A stretch of 34,870 bases of DNA from an uncultured Chlorobiaceae bacterium (GTDB taxonomy: Bacteria > Bacteroidota > Chlorobiia > Chlorobiales > Chlorobiaceae): the NCBI GenBank assembly GCA_903865705.1, contig CAIPKT010000149.1:1-34870 (forward strand). The letters are read 5' to 3'. The translations under genes were made by a program, and so were the position numbers. The notes below the pieces were generated by a model. The model did not search any database. It was not told the DNA's origin and saw only the letters and a list, made by a program, of their open reading frames with translations. This document shows, one piece after another, positions 1 through 10,938 of the stretch; within the stretch, counting starts at the first letter, position 1, and each line of letters begins with the position of its first letter.

Positions 1-1854
1 TCCAGGACAAGGCGCTTTGATTGAGTATTCCATTTTCATGGCTTCTATGATCGCCACCTCTTGACCCTCCTTGACCTCTTCCCCAACTTTTACTGCGATG
101 GATACGACATGGCCGGGCATGGCTGCAGGGACCGGTGTGCCTGCGTGTGGCTGGGGAGCCGCAACGGCCTCGACCACTGGTGGAACAGCAACGGACCGGG
201 GATTGATGGCCGAGCCTTCGGCAAAAGTGACGGCAAAGGGTGCGCCATCAACAAAAACGGTAAAATTTCCGGCCATGGAGATGACTTTTGATACCGATGG
301 ACCCTGAACCGGGGCGGCGGGCGGAAGCTTTGAAAAGAGCTCTTCAAGCCGATGATTCACTTCTTTCTGATGGATGTCGTGCTTGTGCGCCTCGTGATAG
401 GCGGCAACCACCTCTGCTCTTGTTTTTGCCTTGATTTCAACGGCAATGTCGGCCTTGTAGCGGATGCCGTTAGCACAGTCGCCCTGGAGAAAAGCGATAC
501 CTTTTGCACCGCAGGTTGCTGCAATAAAAATGTTTTCGTCGGTCTGCGGAATATTAGCTTTCTGGAGCAGTGCCTTGTTGTAGGCTATGCCGAGTTCCGG
601 GTTCCGGTCGTTGATGTCGTGAACATCTTCGGTTGTTGGTGCCATGCCAAGCTGTTCGGATGCCAGTCTGACAACCTCTTCGTCTGGCTGGGCAGGGGGC
701 TTGCCAAAGTAGCCAAGCACCATTTTGCCGTAACCATCGGTAATCTTTGTCCAGTTGCCCTGGAGTGTATTGGCAAAAGCCTGTTGAATGTAAAACTGTG
801 AGACGGGTGTGACTGATGCGCCAAAGCCACCTTTAACAACCACTTCACGCATGTTCTTGATAACCTGGGGCAGCAGGTGAAGCGTGTTGTTGTCGCGCAT
901 CATCTGAGTGTTAGCCGTAAGGGCTCCACCGGGCATCGGCGAAAAAGAGATGACCGGATTGACTGCCGTGGCTTCGGGAGGCATGTAGTATTTGTACATC
1001 TGGTCAATAAAGAGCGCCTCGACTTCAAGGTATTTTTCATGATCGATGTCGAGGGTGTACCCGGTGCCTCTGAGCCTCTGCCACATGGTAAGAATATCGA
1101 CAGCAGCAGTTCCTCCGCTGACCGGGGCCATCGAGAGGTCGATAATGTCGGCTCCGCCCTCAATGGCGGAAAAGTTGCAGGCTACGCCCATTCCTGCCGT
1201 ATCGTGGGTATGAAACTCGATTTCGGTGCCTTCGGGCAGCATCTTTCTTGCTCCAAGAATGGTCTCATAGACAACCGCCGGAGTTGTTGTGCCTGAGGCA
1301 TCCTTGAAAGCGACACTGTCATAAGGAATTTCAGCATCCAGAATTTCCTGCAGTTTGTTGAGATAGAACCGGGGGGTATGACAACTGGTTTCGTTCTGGG
1401 CTGGCGGAAGACCCATCATGGCAATAACAACCTGGTGTTTAAGCCCTGCATTGTGGATACATTGTCCGGAATAAGAAAGATTGCGAACATCCATCAATGC
1501 GTCGAAATTACGAATCGTGGTTATGCCATGTTTTTTAAAGAGTCGGGCATGGAGATCAATAATATCGCGTGACTGTGAAACAAGGCCGACGACATTGGCC
1601 CCTCTCGAAAGTGTCTGAAGGTTAATATCCGGTCCCACTACTTTGCGTGCGGCATCCATCATAGCAAAAGCATCCTCTTCACAATAGAAGTAAAGACTCT
1701 GAAACCGTGCACCACCGCCTATTTCAAAATTTTCAGTACCAGCATGAACAGCGGCCGCAAGGGCAGGCAGAAAGTCTTCTGTCTTTACCCTTGCGCCAAA
1801 ACACGACTGAAATCCGTCCCGAAACGAGACGTCCATAAATTTGATTTTTTTCAT
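1..1854 (-). CDS. Pyruvate carboxylase subunit B / oxaloacetate decarboxylase alpha-like carboxyltransferase with C-terminal biotinyl domain (3' end truncated by window edge)
   Basis: Continuous minus-strand reading frame from ATG at 1854 (MKKIKFMDVSFRDGFQSCFGARVKTEDFLPAL...) to the window edge; HMGL-like carboxyltransferase motifs (FHTHDTAGMG) and biotin attachment motif IEAMKME near position 40. Missing from the ORF track because no stop lies in the window. Confidence 0.9.
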   Translation of the reverse strand, partial: MKKIKFMDVSFRDGFQSCFGARVKTEDFLPALAAAVHAGTENFEIGGGARFQSLYFYCEEDAFAMMDAARKVVGPDINLQTLSRGANVVGLVSQSRDIIDLHARLFKKHGITTIRNFDALMDVRNLSYSGQCIHNAGLKHQVVIAMMGLPPAQNETSCHTPRFYLNKLQEILDAEIPYDSVAFKDASGTTTPAVVYETILGARKMLPEGTEIEFHTHDTAGMGVACNFSAIEGGADIIDLSMAPVSGGTAAVDILTMWQRLRGTGYTLDIDHEKYLEVEALFIDQMYKYYMPPEATAVNPVISFSPMPGGALTANTQMMRDNNTLHLLPQVIKNMREVVVKGGFGASVTPVSQFYIQQAFANTLQGNWTKITDGYGKMVLGYFGKPPAQPDEEVVRLASEQLGMAPTTEDVHDINDRNPELGIAYNKALLQKANIPQTDENIFIAATCGAKGIAFLQGDCANGIRYKADIAVEIKAKTRAEVVAAYHEAHKHDIHQKEVNHRLEELFSKLPPAAPVQGPSVSKVISMAGNFTVFVDGAPFAVTFAEGSAINPRSVAVPPVVEAVAAPQPHAGTPVPAAMPGHVVSIAVKVGEEVKEGQEVAIIEAMKMEYSIKAPCPG

Positions 1855-1904
1855 GAGTCCCTTTTTTTTCGGTTAACTGAGAATAGAAATCAGCCGGGTC
1901 AGGG

Positions 1905-3437
1905 TCAGTGCGTGTCGTCGGCGAAGGTGCCAAGTTGACGGAATGACGCCTCTTCGATACTGCTGTGCAGGCTGTTGCCGTTTGCATCCATGGTAACAAT
2001 GGCCGGGAAGGAACTTACTTCCAGATGCCACATGGCTTCGGGCACGCCCATTTCTTCGAGAAAATCAACACCGGTAACTTTATTGATACAGCGGGCGTAG
2101 TACTGCGCTGCCCCGCCGATAGCATTGAGATAGACCGCCCCGTGCTCTTGCAGCCCCTTAAGGGTTTTCGGGCCCATGCCACCTTTACCGATAATTGCTC
2201 TCAGTCCAAGTTTCTTGATAACATCGGCCTGAAAAGGCTCTTCACGAATTGATGTGGTCGGTCCGGCGGCGGTAACCCGATAGCTCCCGTCATCATTTTT
2301 CATGATAACCGGTCCGCAATGGAAAAGAATCCCGCCCGTCGTGTCGAGATGATCAGGCAGGTCGTGATGCATGATGTAGTGATGGAAAGCATCGCGGCCG
2401 GTATGCATCGTGCCGTTAATGAGTACAACATCGCCAACCTTCAGGCTTCGGATCTCTGCTTCACTGACCGGCGCCTGCAGGGTGACCTCTTTTCCGGTAA
2501 GAGGCATCCCCTCGCCTTTTGCCATACGTTTGATTTCGTCCGCATTCCTGTACTGCCAATGCTGAATAGCTCCGGTCTCGGGGTCAAGCAGCACGCCAAG
2601 GCGGCGGTATGCCCAACAGTTGTAGGCAACGGAAACAAAAAAGCTTGCCGGAACGCGGTGTGATTTGCCGATTTTGCAGCCAAAAAGAGTTGTTTTTCCG
2701 CCAAATCCCATCGGGCCGATATCCATCGTATTGGCTTTTTGCAGAATATCCTGCTCAAGACTGTCAAGTTCACTGTCGGGGTTCCGATCGTCAATGGTGC
2801 GGAAAAGTTGCTTTTTTGCAAGTTCAAATCCGCTCATGCGGTCGCCACCGATTCCAACGCCGATAACACCGGGGCTGCAACCCTGGCCCTGCGCCTGGTA
2901 CACGGCATGCAGCAGGCATTTGCGGACACCGTCAAGATCACGCGAAGCACTTCCAAGTCCGGGTATCTGGTCGGGCAGCGCGTACTGAATATTTTTGTTT
3001 TCGCATCCTCCCCCTTTCAGAATCAGCTTGACCTCAATCTCATCTTTTTCCCACGGTTCAAAATGGATCACCGGAAAATGGCATCCAAGATTATTGCCGG
3101 AGTTCTTTCCCGTGATGGCATCAACCGCATTGGGACGAAGTTTGCCGGTTCGCGAGGCTTCCGCTATGGCCTCTTCAATCTCCCGTTTCATGAGCAGTTG
3201 ATCGGCTCCCCGTGGGGTTTTGATGAAAAAGGTCGGCATGCCGGTATCCTGGCAGACCGGCGAAACATTGTCAACAGCCATGTCGATATTGACCGAAATG
3301 GTTGACATGGCAAGACCTGCCTGGGAAAGAGGATCTTCACGCTCAATCGCGGCTGCAAGGGCACACCGGACGTCGCTTGGCAGGTTTGCTGATGTTTCGG
3401 TAATGAGCGCAAGAATTGATTCCCTGAAATTTTCCAT
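1905..3437 (-). CDS. Class I (iron-sulfur) fumarate hydratase, single-chain
   Basis: Protein MENFRESILALITETSANLPSDVRCALAAAIERED... with CQDTGMPTFF, GGGCENKN and GPTTSIREEPF segments typical of class I fumarases; ORF extends to 3452, internal Met at 3437 preferred. Confidence 0.9.
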   Translation of the reverse strand: MENFRESILALITETSANLPSDVRCALAAAIEREDPLSQAGLAMSTISVNIDMAVDNVSPVCQDTGMPTFFIKTPRGADQLLMKREIEEAIAEASRTGKLRPNAVDAITGKNSGNNLGCHFPVIHFEPWEKDEIEVKLILKGGGCENKNIQYALPDQIPGLGSASRDLDGVRKCLLHAVYQAQGQGCSPGVIGVGIGGDRMSGFELAKKQLFRTIDDRNPDSELDSLEQDILQKANTMDIGPMGFGGKTTLFGCKIGKSHRVPASFFVSVAYNCWAYRRLGVLLDPETGAIQHWQYRNADEIKRMAKGEGMPLTGKEVTLQAPVSEAEIRSLKVGDVVLINGTMHTGRDAFHHYIMHHDLPDHLDTTGGILFHCGPVIMKNDDGSYRVTAAGPTTSIREEPFQADVIKKLGLRAIIGKGGMGPKTLKGLQEHGAVYLNAIGGAAQYYARCINKVTGVDFLEEMGVPEAMWHLEVSSFPAIVTMDANGNSLHSSIEEASFRQLGTFADDTH

Positions 3438-3488
3438 AGATATATTAAGCACTTAAGTTTGAATGTAACCTGGGTAAGGTATGAAACG

Positions 3489-3953
3489 TTAATCTGTAAT
3501 GATTTTGGCCGCAGCCTTTTCCTTGACCAGCAGTACAGGAATATCGGAAGAACGGAAAACCTCTTCAGCAACACTGCCCATCATGAGCCGATTCAGGCCA
3601 GTACGACCATGAGAACCCATAATGATAAGATCGGCCCCCCAGGAATTCGCCTGTTCAGCAATAACGCTGTGAGCTTCCCCTTTGAGAACGCGAAAATCGG
3701 CATTCAATCCCTTTTTTTTCTCAGCCATCAAAACACGGGAAAAATTATCAGGAAGGGAATCCTCCTCTTCTGGCTGAGCTGAAAGAAGTTCAGGGGCGAT
3801 CACCGGTTTTTCAGGAACAGTTCCGGGCGAAAGGATATGCACAAACCTGACATGAGCACCAACTTTCCGGGCAAATTCAACGGCATAGCGTACAGCGTTA
3901 TCCGATGTAGCAGAGTAATCAGTCGGACAAAGTATCCTTGCAAGATGTATCAT
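3489..3953 (-). CDS. Universal stress protein UspA family
   Basis: ILCPTDYSATSDNAVRYAVEFARKVGA and IIMGSHGRTGLNRLMMGSVAEEVFRSSDIPVLLV motifs. Confidence 0.92.
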   Translation of the reverse strand: MIHLARILCPTDYSATSDNAVRYAVEFARKVGAHVRFVHILSPGTVPEKPVIAPELLSAQPEEEDSLPDNFSRVLMAEKKKGLNADFRVLKGEAHSVIAEQANSWGADLIIMGSHGRTGLNRLMMGSVAEEVFRSSDIPVLLVKEKAAAKIITD

Positions 3954-4139
3954 AAACGTGTGTTGAGTGCATGAATGTAATGAATGGCATACCTTTTTTT
4001 ATAGAGCCGTAATTTACATTTTTTTCAAAGGAATCCATTTTCGTTATAGGCGATTCTTGTCTGCTTCTCTATACTCCCCTATATTAATTAATTGAACTTT
4101 TTTTTCAGTGCTTGCACTCATGAACGGAGAAAAAACGCT

Positions 4140-5708
4140 ATGGAGTCGATAGCTGAAGCATTGAGCCATCCGGAGGCATACCCTCATGCCACAGGCAACA
4201 TTGAAGTTGTTGAGACCCACATCTCCTGGATTTTCCTGACCGATTTCTGGGCCTACAAGGTAAAAAAAACGCTGAATCTTGGGTTTCTGGATTTTTCAAC
4301 TCTTCAGAAACGCCACCTTTACTGCAACGAAGAACTTCGCCTCAACCGAAGACTGTGCCCGGAACTTTACCTCTCTGTCGTCCCGGTTGTGCGCACGGCA
4401 AACAGTATCCTGATTGACGGAGAAGGCGAAATTGTAGATTATGCCGTAAAAATGGTACGCTTTGACCGGACAATGGAGCTTGACAGGATGCTTTCAGCAA
4501 AGGTGCTTAAAGAGGAGCATATCGATACGCTTGCCGGCATGATCGCCGGGTTCCATACGTCGCTGCCTCCAGCGCTTCCGGAAAGCGGGTTCGGCCATCC
4601 GGACAACCTCATCAAACCGATCCTGCACAATTTCACCTCCATGGAGCCGATTGCCGCGAGCGAAGATGAAACCAGTCGCCTTGAGTTTTTGAGGGTGTGG
4701 AGCATCACGGAGCATCAACGGCTCTATCCTCTTTTTCTCCAGAGAAAGAGCGGAGGATTTATCCGCCAATGCCACGGCGACCTGCATACCGGCAATATGG
4801 TCTTGTGGAAAGAGCGGATTTTTATCTTTGACTGTATTGAGTTTAATGAAAACCTCAGCATTATTGATGTCATCAGCGACCTTGCATTTCTCTTTATGGA
4901 TCTTGAGCATGGAGGAGAGCGAGGACTCGCATGGCGGCTTTTGAACAACTACTTGACTGAAACAGGAGATTACCAAGCTCTGCCGGTTTTCCGCTTTTAT
5001 GTTGTTTACCGGGCCATGGTCAGGGCAAAGGTGACCGCAATCCGTTATGCGCAAACAAGTGGGCAATGCCAGGCTAAGATTCTCGAAGAACACCGTTCAT
5101 TCGTCCAGCTTGCACTGGATTATACCGTAAATAAAAAAGCGTTGCTCATCCTCACCTTCGGTGTCTCGGGAAGCGGAAAAACATTTTTTTCCCGCGATAT
5201 TGCCCAAAGAACAGGGTGCGTGCATCTCCGGTCGGATATAGAAAGAAAACGGTTGGCTGGTCTTAAACCGCTTGAGCGGAGCAAAAGGAATGGTGCCCTT
5301 TATTCGGAGGAAATCAGCCGGCAAACCTACCGCAAACTGCTTGACCTGGCAAAACTTTGCATCAATGAAGGGGTAACGGTTATCGTGGATGCAACATTTC
5401 TGAAACGATGCCACCGGAAGCTCTTTATGGAGCTGGCCGAAAAGCAACAAGTTCCCTGCAGGATTCTGCACTTTTCTGCTTCTGAACCTGTGCTCAATGA
5501 AAGAGTGCGCAAGCGGTATCTGACAGGCAATGATGCCTCCGAAGCCGACATTGCCGTACTTAACTTACAACTGAGGAAGCTGGAGCCGCTTGAAGCCGGA
5601 GAGCACGCTATCAGTATAAATATCAATACAGAGCAGGCTATCGACGGAGCATCGGTTGCTGCGCTGCTGCAATCAATCACCCGGATCTGCTCTCCCATCC
5701 AGGGCTGA
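4140..5708 (+). CDS. Bifunctional aminoglycoside phosphotransferase-like / P-loop AAA kinase protein
   Basis: N-terminal APH-type segment (CHGDLHTGNMVLWKERIFIFDCIEF) fused to a P-loop kinase (TFGVSGSGKTFFSRDIA...VIVDATFLKRCHR). Start chosen at ATG 4140 within ORF 4092-5708. Confidence 0.85.
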   Translation: MESIAEALSHPEAYPHATGNIEVVETHISWIFLTDFWAYKVKKTLNLGFLDFSTLQKRHLYCNEELRLNRRLCPELYLSVVPVVRTANSILIDGEGEIVDYAVKMVRFDRTMELDRMLSAKVLKEEHIDTLAGMIAGFHTSLPPALPESGFGHPDNLIKPILHNFTSMEPIAASEDETSRLEFLRVWSITEHQRLYPLFLQRKSGGFIRQCHGDLHTGNMVLWKERIFIFDCIEFNENLSIIDVISDLAFLFMDLEHGGERGLAWRLLNNYLTETGDYQALPVFRFYVVYRAMVRAKVTAIRYAQTSGQCQAKILEEHRSFVQLALDYTVNKKALLILTFGVSGSGKTFFSRDIAQRTGCVHLRSDIERKRLAGLKPLERSKRNGALYSEEISRQTYRKLLDLAKLCINEGVTVIVDATFLKRCHRKLFMELAEKQQVPCRILHFSASEPVLNERVRKRYLTGNDASEADIAVLNLQLRKLEPLEAGEHAISININTEQAIDGASVAALLQSITRICSPIQG

Positions 5709-5740
5709 AAGGGAAAGCGAAATGTTTTTCAAAGGGAAAG

Positions 5741-6616
5741 CTACATGATGACGCCAAACCCAAAGCGGATGGCATAGCCAGCCAAAGAACTCAATGCCAC
5801 TACGGTAAAACTCAATCCGACCATTTCAAGAAAACGGCTTTTGAAAGACAAGTCACGCGCAACGGAGATATAGTAATTAGAAAAACCTATAATCGTGAAT
5901 GCTATAACAAATGAAACCCCGAGTGAGAGCGAGTGATTGTTGAAAAAAAGATATGGAGTAATCAGCAACAGCGCGATAAGCATATATGCAATGCCGGTAT
6001 AGAGTGCGGCAATCAAAGGGCTTTTCCCTGTCGGAGCTGATTTTGTTGAGAGATAGCTTGATGCTGCCATTGAAAGGGCAGCGGCAATCCCGGTGACGGA
6101 GGCCGTCAAGGCGATAAACCGTGTATTCTGCAAGGCAAAGGTAAGCCCTGCCAGCACACCCATCAGTTGGACAAGCGCATCATTAAGACCAAGCATTAAA
6201 AAAGCCCTGTACTGCAGGCGTTCCTCATCAAGCAGCGTCAAAAGAGCCTGTTCATGCTCCTCCTCATCACGAATGATGCCAATGATCTCCTTGAATGAAC
6301 CAGGTAGACGGCTGTAAACGTAATGGGCGCGTTTTTCCCCGTTTTCCATCAGCTTGATACCAAATGCAAAACCAAACACCATACTGACGAGGGTGAAAAA
6401 CCATACCCTGATTTGGCTGGGGCCAATGTCTTTCCGGGTATAGTTTTGCCAGATGTTGTAGTGACGCATCTCGTCATCGGCAATCTGGGAGAGTATGCGA
6501 CGATTTTTCACGCCGCGTATTCTTCCGGAAAGATTTTTATAAATATGATGCTCGGTTATCTCATTCTTCTGAAAACCCGCAACTTCCCGCATATCAAAAT
6601 CCCTTCCCTTTTTCAC
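5741..6616 (-). CDS. Ferritin-like/rubrerythrin domain fused to VIT1/CCC1-family membrane transporter
   Basis: N-terminal EITEHHIYKNL...DDEMRHY and RDEEEHE metal-binding-like helices, followed by VIT1-like membrane region (LGLNDALVQLMGVLAGLTFA...SMAASSYLSTKS). Confidence 0.8.
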   Translation of the reverse strand: MKKGRDFDMREVAGFQKNEITEHHIYKNLSGRIRGVKNRRILSQIADDEMRHYNIWQNYTRKDIGPSQIRVWFFTLVSMVFGFAFGIKLMENGEKRAHYVYSRLPGSFKEIIGIIRDEEEHEQALLTLLDEERLQYRAFLMLGLNDALVQLMGVLAGLTFALQNTRFIALTASVTGIAAALSMAASSYLSTKSAPTGKSPLIAALYTGIAYMLIALLLITPYLFFNNHSLSLGVSFVIAFTIIGFSNYYISVARDLSFKSRFLEMVGLSFTVVALSSLAGYAIRFGFGVIM

Positions 6617-6648
6617 AAATTCACTGATTAAAAAGTTATTGAATCCTC

Positions 6649-8535
6649 CTATCTGGAGAGCGTTGCAGCCTCAATCAGCTCATTCATTCTCGACAAAAAT
6701 GCCGCTGTTGAATCAAGTCCACCCTCAAGAAGCAGCGCACCTTCATAAAGCTGTTTCATGGCTGTTTTGATCAACGGATTATGAGCATCCGCAATGATCA
6801 TACCTGAAAGATTCCGAATAATCGGATGAGATGTATTGACCTCAAGAATCTTTTTCCCGGCCGGCATGTCGGCCTGCATCATCTTCATCATCTTTTCCAT
6901 CTGGCTGTCGAGACTGTTTTTTCCGCTCACCAGAGTTACCGGTGAACTGACAAGCCGATGCGATTCAATGACATCCTCAATCCCTTCACCAAGAGTTTCG
7001 CGGAAAAGTTGCAGCACTGGTGCAAGAAGATTTTCTGCAAGAGGTTCTGCCGTCTCCTTTTTCTGCTTCGAGAAATCGATATCCGCTTTCTCAATAGATT
7101 TCAGCGGCTTTTTATCATACTCATGAATCGAAGGAATAACGAAAACATCAACAGGATCACTGAGCAGCAATACCTCAATACCCATATTCTGGAAATACTC
7201 AAGGTTTGGATGAGCCAGAAGCTGTCCCCGACTGGTACCGGAATGGTAGTAAATCTCTGTTTGATCGGCACCCATTCTTTCACGGTACTCCTTAAGCGTC
7301 ACATATTCACCATCAGCCGTTTTGGTACTTTCAAACCGCAACAGCTCAATCAGTTTGTCACGATTGGTATAGTCCGTATTCAGGCCGATTTTGATAATGG
7401 GGCCAAATGCCTTGTAAAAAGTTTTGAACTTCTCGGGCTGCTCCTTTGCAAGGGCTTCAAACCAGGCAAGGATCTTTCCGGTAAGTATCTGGCGAATTTT
7501 AGCCATCACCGGGCTCGACTGAACGACCTCTCTTGAAACATTGAGCGACAGATCTTCGGTATCAACAACACCTGCAATAAAACGAAGATACTCAGGCAGC
7601 AGATCGCGGCACTCATTCTGGATAAGCACCTTTTTCACATAAAGCTGCGGGCCATGGTTTTCGAGCTCGCCCTGACGGTAAAGCATCTCCGGCGGAGCCT
7701 CTTTCGGCAGAAAAAGCAGCGCTTTAAAGGTAACCATCCCTTCGACGGAAACAGGCAGATAATCAAGCGGATCCTGATAATCGTTTGCGATGAACTTGTA
7801 GAACTCATTGACCTCCTCATCCTTCAGCTCACTTTTTGAACGCTGCCAGAGTGCGGTGATACTGTTGAGCTGCTTGTCGCCGAGATAGATCGGGAAATCA
7901 ACAAAATTTGAATATTTTTTAACTATCTGCTCAATGCGGTACTCTTCAGCAAACTCTTTGTACTCTTCTTTAAGCTTGAAAGAAATTTTTGTTCCCCGCT
8001 CAGCCTTGTCGATTTTTTCAATCGTGTAGGTACCCTGGCCGCTTGAACGCCAGCGGTAACCTTCTGAACCAGGATGGGCGCTTCTGGTCTCTACGGTAAC
8101 ATCTTCGGTTACCATAAACACGGAGTAGAAGCCTACACCGAACTGGCCGATAAGGTTGCCGTCAAGTTGCTTCTGCTGCTCTTTCAAGGATTGCATGAAG
8201 CCTAAAGTCCCCGACTTTGCTACGGTACCAAGATTGGCAATCAACTCCTCTTCCGTCATTCCGACACCACTGTCTTCAATGGCGAAGGTCATCTCTTCAG
8301 AATTAATGCTCAGGCGAATGGCAAGATCGGTCTCCTTGTCGAGCATATCCTGATCGGTCAAGGCGTTGAAACGTGCCTTGCTCAGTGCATCAGAAGCGTT
8401 GGAAATCAGCTCTCTGAGATATATTTCGGGATGGGTATAGAGGGAGTGGACGATAAGATCCAGAAGCTGCTTCATTTCAGCCTTATATTCAAACTCCTGA
8501 ACCTGAGTAGTGCCGTTGTTATTAGTGTTGCTCAT
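6649..8535 (-). CDS. htpG: Molecular chaperone HtpG (Hsp90)
   Basis: [49 protein letters not shown]; full length 628 aa. Confidence 0.97.
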   Translation of the reverse strand: MSNTNNNGTTQVQEFEYKAEMKQLLDLIVHSLYTHPEIYLRELISNASDALSKARFNALTDQDMLDKETDLAIRLSINSEEMTFAIEDSGVGMTEEELIANLGTVAKSGTLGFMQSLKEQQKQLDGNLIGQFGVGFYSVFMVTEDVTVETRSAHPGSEGYRWRSSGQGTYTIEKIDKAERGTKISFKLKEEYKEFAEEYRIEQIVKKYSNFVDFPIYLGDKQLNSITALWQRSKSELKDEEVNEFYKFIANDYQDPLDYLPVSVEGMVTFKALLFLPKEAPPEMLYRQGELENHGPQLYVKKVLIQNECRDLLPEYLRFIAGVVDTEDLSLNVSREVVQSSPVMAKIRQILTGKILAWFEALAKEQPEKFKTFYKAFGPIIKIGLNTDYTNRDKLIELLRFESTKTADGEYVTLKEYRERMGADQTEIYYHSGTSRGQLLAHPNLEYFQNMGIEVLLLSDPVDVFVIPSIHEYDKKPLKSIEKADIDFSKQKKETAEPLAENLLAPVLQLFRETLGEGIEDVIESHRLVSSPVTLVSGKNSLDSQMEKMMKMMQADMPAGKKILEVNTSHPIIRNLSGMIIADAHNPLIKTAMKQLYEGALLLEGGLDSTAAFLSRMNELIEAATLSR

Positions 8536-8607
8536 AGTTGTGCATTATTTGTAAATGTTCCTGTCTGTCATATACCTGGTTATTAACTACAGTGCAAGGC
8601 TTAAGGA

Positions 8608-9477
8608 TCAAGAGCGTCGCAATTTCTTGCGGGCTGCCGCCTCGCCTGCATAGACATGCTTGATGCCGTCACCAAGAGCTTTCTCGATATCGCGAATGTT
8701 TGAAACAAGCCTTCCCATCCCGGACAGTTCGACCGAAGCCGCCTGATCAGATCCCCACATGGCACGGTCGAGAGTTACATGACGCTCAATAAAGGTCGCG
8801 CCAAGCGCTACGGCAGCCCACGTCGTGGAAAGCCCGACTTCATGGCCGGAATATCCTATTGGCGAATCAGGGTAACGGGCTTTGAGAGTTGTAATCATCC
8901 GAAGGTTCAACTCTTCAATCGGAGACGGATAGGTTGAGTTGGTATGAGCAATGAGAATATTTTGGCTTCCGAGTTCTTCGACAGTTTTTTCTACCTCTTC
9001 CATGGTAGACATGCCGGTAGAAATAATAAGCGGCCTTCCTGTTGCCGCAGTTTTTTTCAGCAGCGGAAGATCGGTGAGCGATGCTGAAGCACCCTTATAA
9101 CAAGGCGGTTCAAACTGTTCCATAAAATCGACCGAATCCTCATCCCAGCAGGACGCAAACCATAAAATTCCATGCTCTTTGCTGTAACGGTCTATTTCCT
9201 GATACTCGTCCCGCCCAAACTCAACCTTATACCGGTAATCGATATACTTCATCCGTCCCCAAGGAGTATCCCGCTCAATATCGCGCTGATCTTTCGGGAC
9301 GCAAAGCTCTGGCGTACGCTTCTGAAACTTTACAGCATCACATCCGGCAATAGCCGCGCCGGCTATAAGTTTTTTTGCGACATCCATCGAGCCGTTATGG
9401 TTGATGCCGATTTCAGCAATGACAAAAACTGGATGGCCATCCCCTACTTTTCTATTTCCTATGGTAACTTCCGCCAT
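8608..9477 (-). CDS. NeuB-family sialic-acid-like (nonulosonate) synthase lacking C-terminal SAF domain
   Basis: FVIAEIGINHNGSMDVAKKLI, CDAVKFQKRTPE, ISTGMSTMEEVE, PIGYSGHEVGLSTTWAAVALGATFIERHVTLDR; 289 aa, ends shortly after the TIM barrel. Confidence 0.88.
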   Translation of the reverse strand: MAEVTIGNRKVGDGHPVFVIAEIGINHNGSMDVAKKLIAGAAIAGCDAVKFQKRTPELCVPKDQRDIERDTPWGRMKYIDYRYKVEFGRDEYQEIDRYSKEHGILWFASCWDEDSVDFMEQFEPPCYKGASASLTDLPLLKKTAATGRPLIISTGMSTMEEVEKTVEELGSQNILIAHTNSTYPSPIEELNLRMITTLKARYPDSPIGYSGHEVGLSTTWAAVALGATFIERHVTLDRAMWGSDQAASVELSGMGRLVSNIRDIEKALGDGIKHVYAGEAAARKKLRRS

Positions 9478-9550
9478 AATAATTACTCTTGGTAAAACGA
9501 ACCGTCCACAACTTTTTAAGTATGCACAGAATCGATGTTAATAAAAAAAG

Positions 9551-10069
9551 TCAGGAATTCCGGAGCATGATCAGCCACTCAGCAAAATCCCTGAATGCAC
9601 CGTACCCGCCATCGGCGTGGGCACGATAATGAATATATGGTTCAACAAAAACAGTTGCATCTCCAGGACACCCGGTCAATCCGGCTGAAGCTATCTCGTT
9701 CATAATGCCAATATCATTGACATCGTCGCCAATATAGGCAAGTTCATGCTTTTGAAGCCCGGTTTCAGCCATTACCGTTTCAAGCAACGACAACTTCTCT
9801 TTGACTCCCAAATAAAGCCTCGTTATCCCAAGCTTTTCAGCACGTCGTTTGATACTTGGAGAGAGTTCTCCAGTCATGATGGCGGTATCGATCCCAATAT
9901 TTCTTAACCGCTCAACACCCATTCCATCCCTGATGGAATAGCGCTTCATCTCCTCTCCCCTCTCTGAATAATAGACGCCGTTATCGGTAAAAACACCGTC
10001 ATTATCGGAAATGACCAGTTTTATCTTTTCAGCCCTTTTCGCAAGTTCGACAATCGTTAATGATACCAT
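9551..10069 (-). CDS. KdsC-like HAD phosphatase (3-deoxy-nonulosonate/octulosonate phosphate phosphatase family)
   Basis: KLVISDNDGVFTDNGVYYSERGEEMKRYSIRDGMGVERLRNIGIDTAIMTGE...YIGDDVNDIGIMNEIASAGL. Confidence 0.88.
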   Translation of the reverse strand: MVSLTIVELAKRAEKIKLVISDNDGVFTDNGVYYSERGEEMKRYSIRDGMGVERLRNIGIDTAIMTGELSPSIKRRAEKLGITRLYLGVKEKLSLLETVMAETGLQKHELAYIGDDVNDIGIMNEIASAGLTGCPGDATVFVEPYIHYRAHADGGYGAFRDFAEWLIMLRNS

Positions 10070-10205
10070 AGTAAGCAGAACGTTTCATCAGTACAATAAT
10101 TTTTTCCCCGGCTAATATATGACTTTTCCGGCACTTCAAAAAAAACACTGCGGATGCCCAGGTATTATGCAAGTTCGTTATCAGCCTGACTTGCATCACA
10201 TGACA

Positions 10206-10239
10206 AAAGGCGGCCGTTGTCGAAACAATGACCGCCTTT
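10206..10239 (-). terminator. Putative intrinsic terminator downstream of ppa
   Basis: Inverted repeat AAAGGCGG(10206-10213) ... CCGCCTTT(10232-10239) with inner TTGT/ACAA pairing around a cgaa loop; lies just after the ppa stop. Only a short T tract, so moderate confidence. Confidence 0.5.
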
Positions 10240-10276
10240 CATAAATATTCATGACGCACAAAGCAAATAGCGCGAC

Positions 10277-10810
10277 TTATGCGTAAACCTTTCTGTAATT
10301 GTCAATGGCATGCACAATGCTCTGACGGGCAATTTCAGCACTCTGGAACTCCTCAACAAGCACCGTTTTCTCTTCAAGTGATTTGTACTCTTCAAAGAAG
10401 TGCTTCAATTCAGAGGCAAAGTAAGGTGGCAACTGATCAATATTTTGAATATTGTTCATGCTGACATCATCTTCAGCAACAGCAATAATCTTGTCGTCAC
10501 CCTCTCCATGATCGATCATGCGCATGACGCCTATGACCCTTGCCCTTACCATACACATAGGAACAATGTCACTCTGTGAAATCACCAGAATATCAAGGGG
10601 ATCATGATCATCACCAAGAGTTTTTGGAATGAATCCGTAATTGGCAGGATAAAAAACAGCGGAATAAAGCACCCGATCAAGCTTAAGCATGCCGGTTTTT
10701 TTGTCAAGTTCATACTTTGTCTTGCTGCCTTTTGAAATCTCGATAATAGCAGTGACAATATGAGGCTGACCTTCACCTATCTCAACATCGTGCCAGGGAT
10801 TAAAATTCAT
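10277..10810 (-). CDS. ppa: Inorganic pyrophosphatase
   Basis: [12 protein letters not shown]...[44 protein letters not shown]; canonical family I PPase. Confidence 0.95.
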   Translation of the reverse strand: MNFNPWHDVEIGEGQPHIVTAIIEISKGSKTKYELDKKTGMLKLDRVLYSAVFYPANYGFIPKTLGDDHDPLDILVISQSDIVPMCMVRARVIGVMRMIDHGEGDDKIIAVAEDDVSMNNIQNIDQLPPYFASELKHFFEEYKSLEEKTVLVEEFQSAEIARQSIVHAIDNYRKVYA

Positions 10811-10938
10811 AACGTACTCGGGGCTTGTACTTCGTTAAAAAAAGCTATGTCATTATAGCGATTTTTTCAAAATCAGGCAACCTATAAAAGAGCAGGAAAA
10901 CGGTCAATGCTTCTGTCGAAAAGATCAAGCGCCGTGTT

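Noticed and set aside
585-1163. Small antisense ORFs (585-848, 900-1163 and similar) within the carboxyltransferase gene
   Set aside because: Shadow frames of the long minus-strand coding sequence that the ORF track omitted because it lacks a stop in the window.
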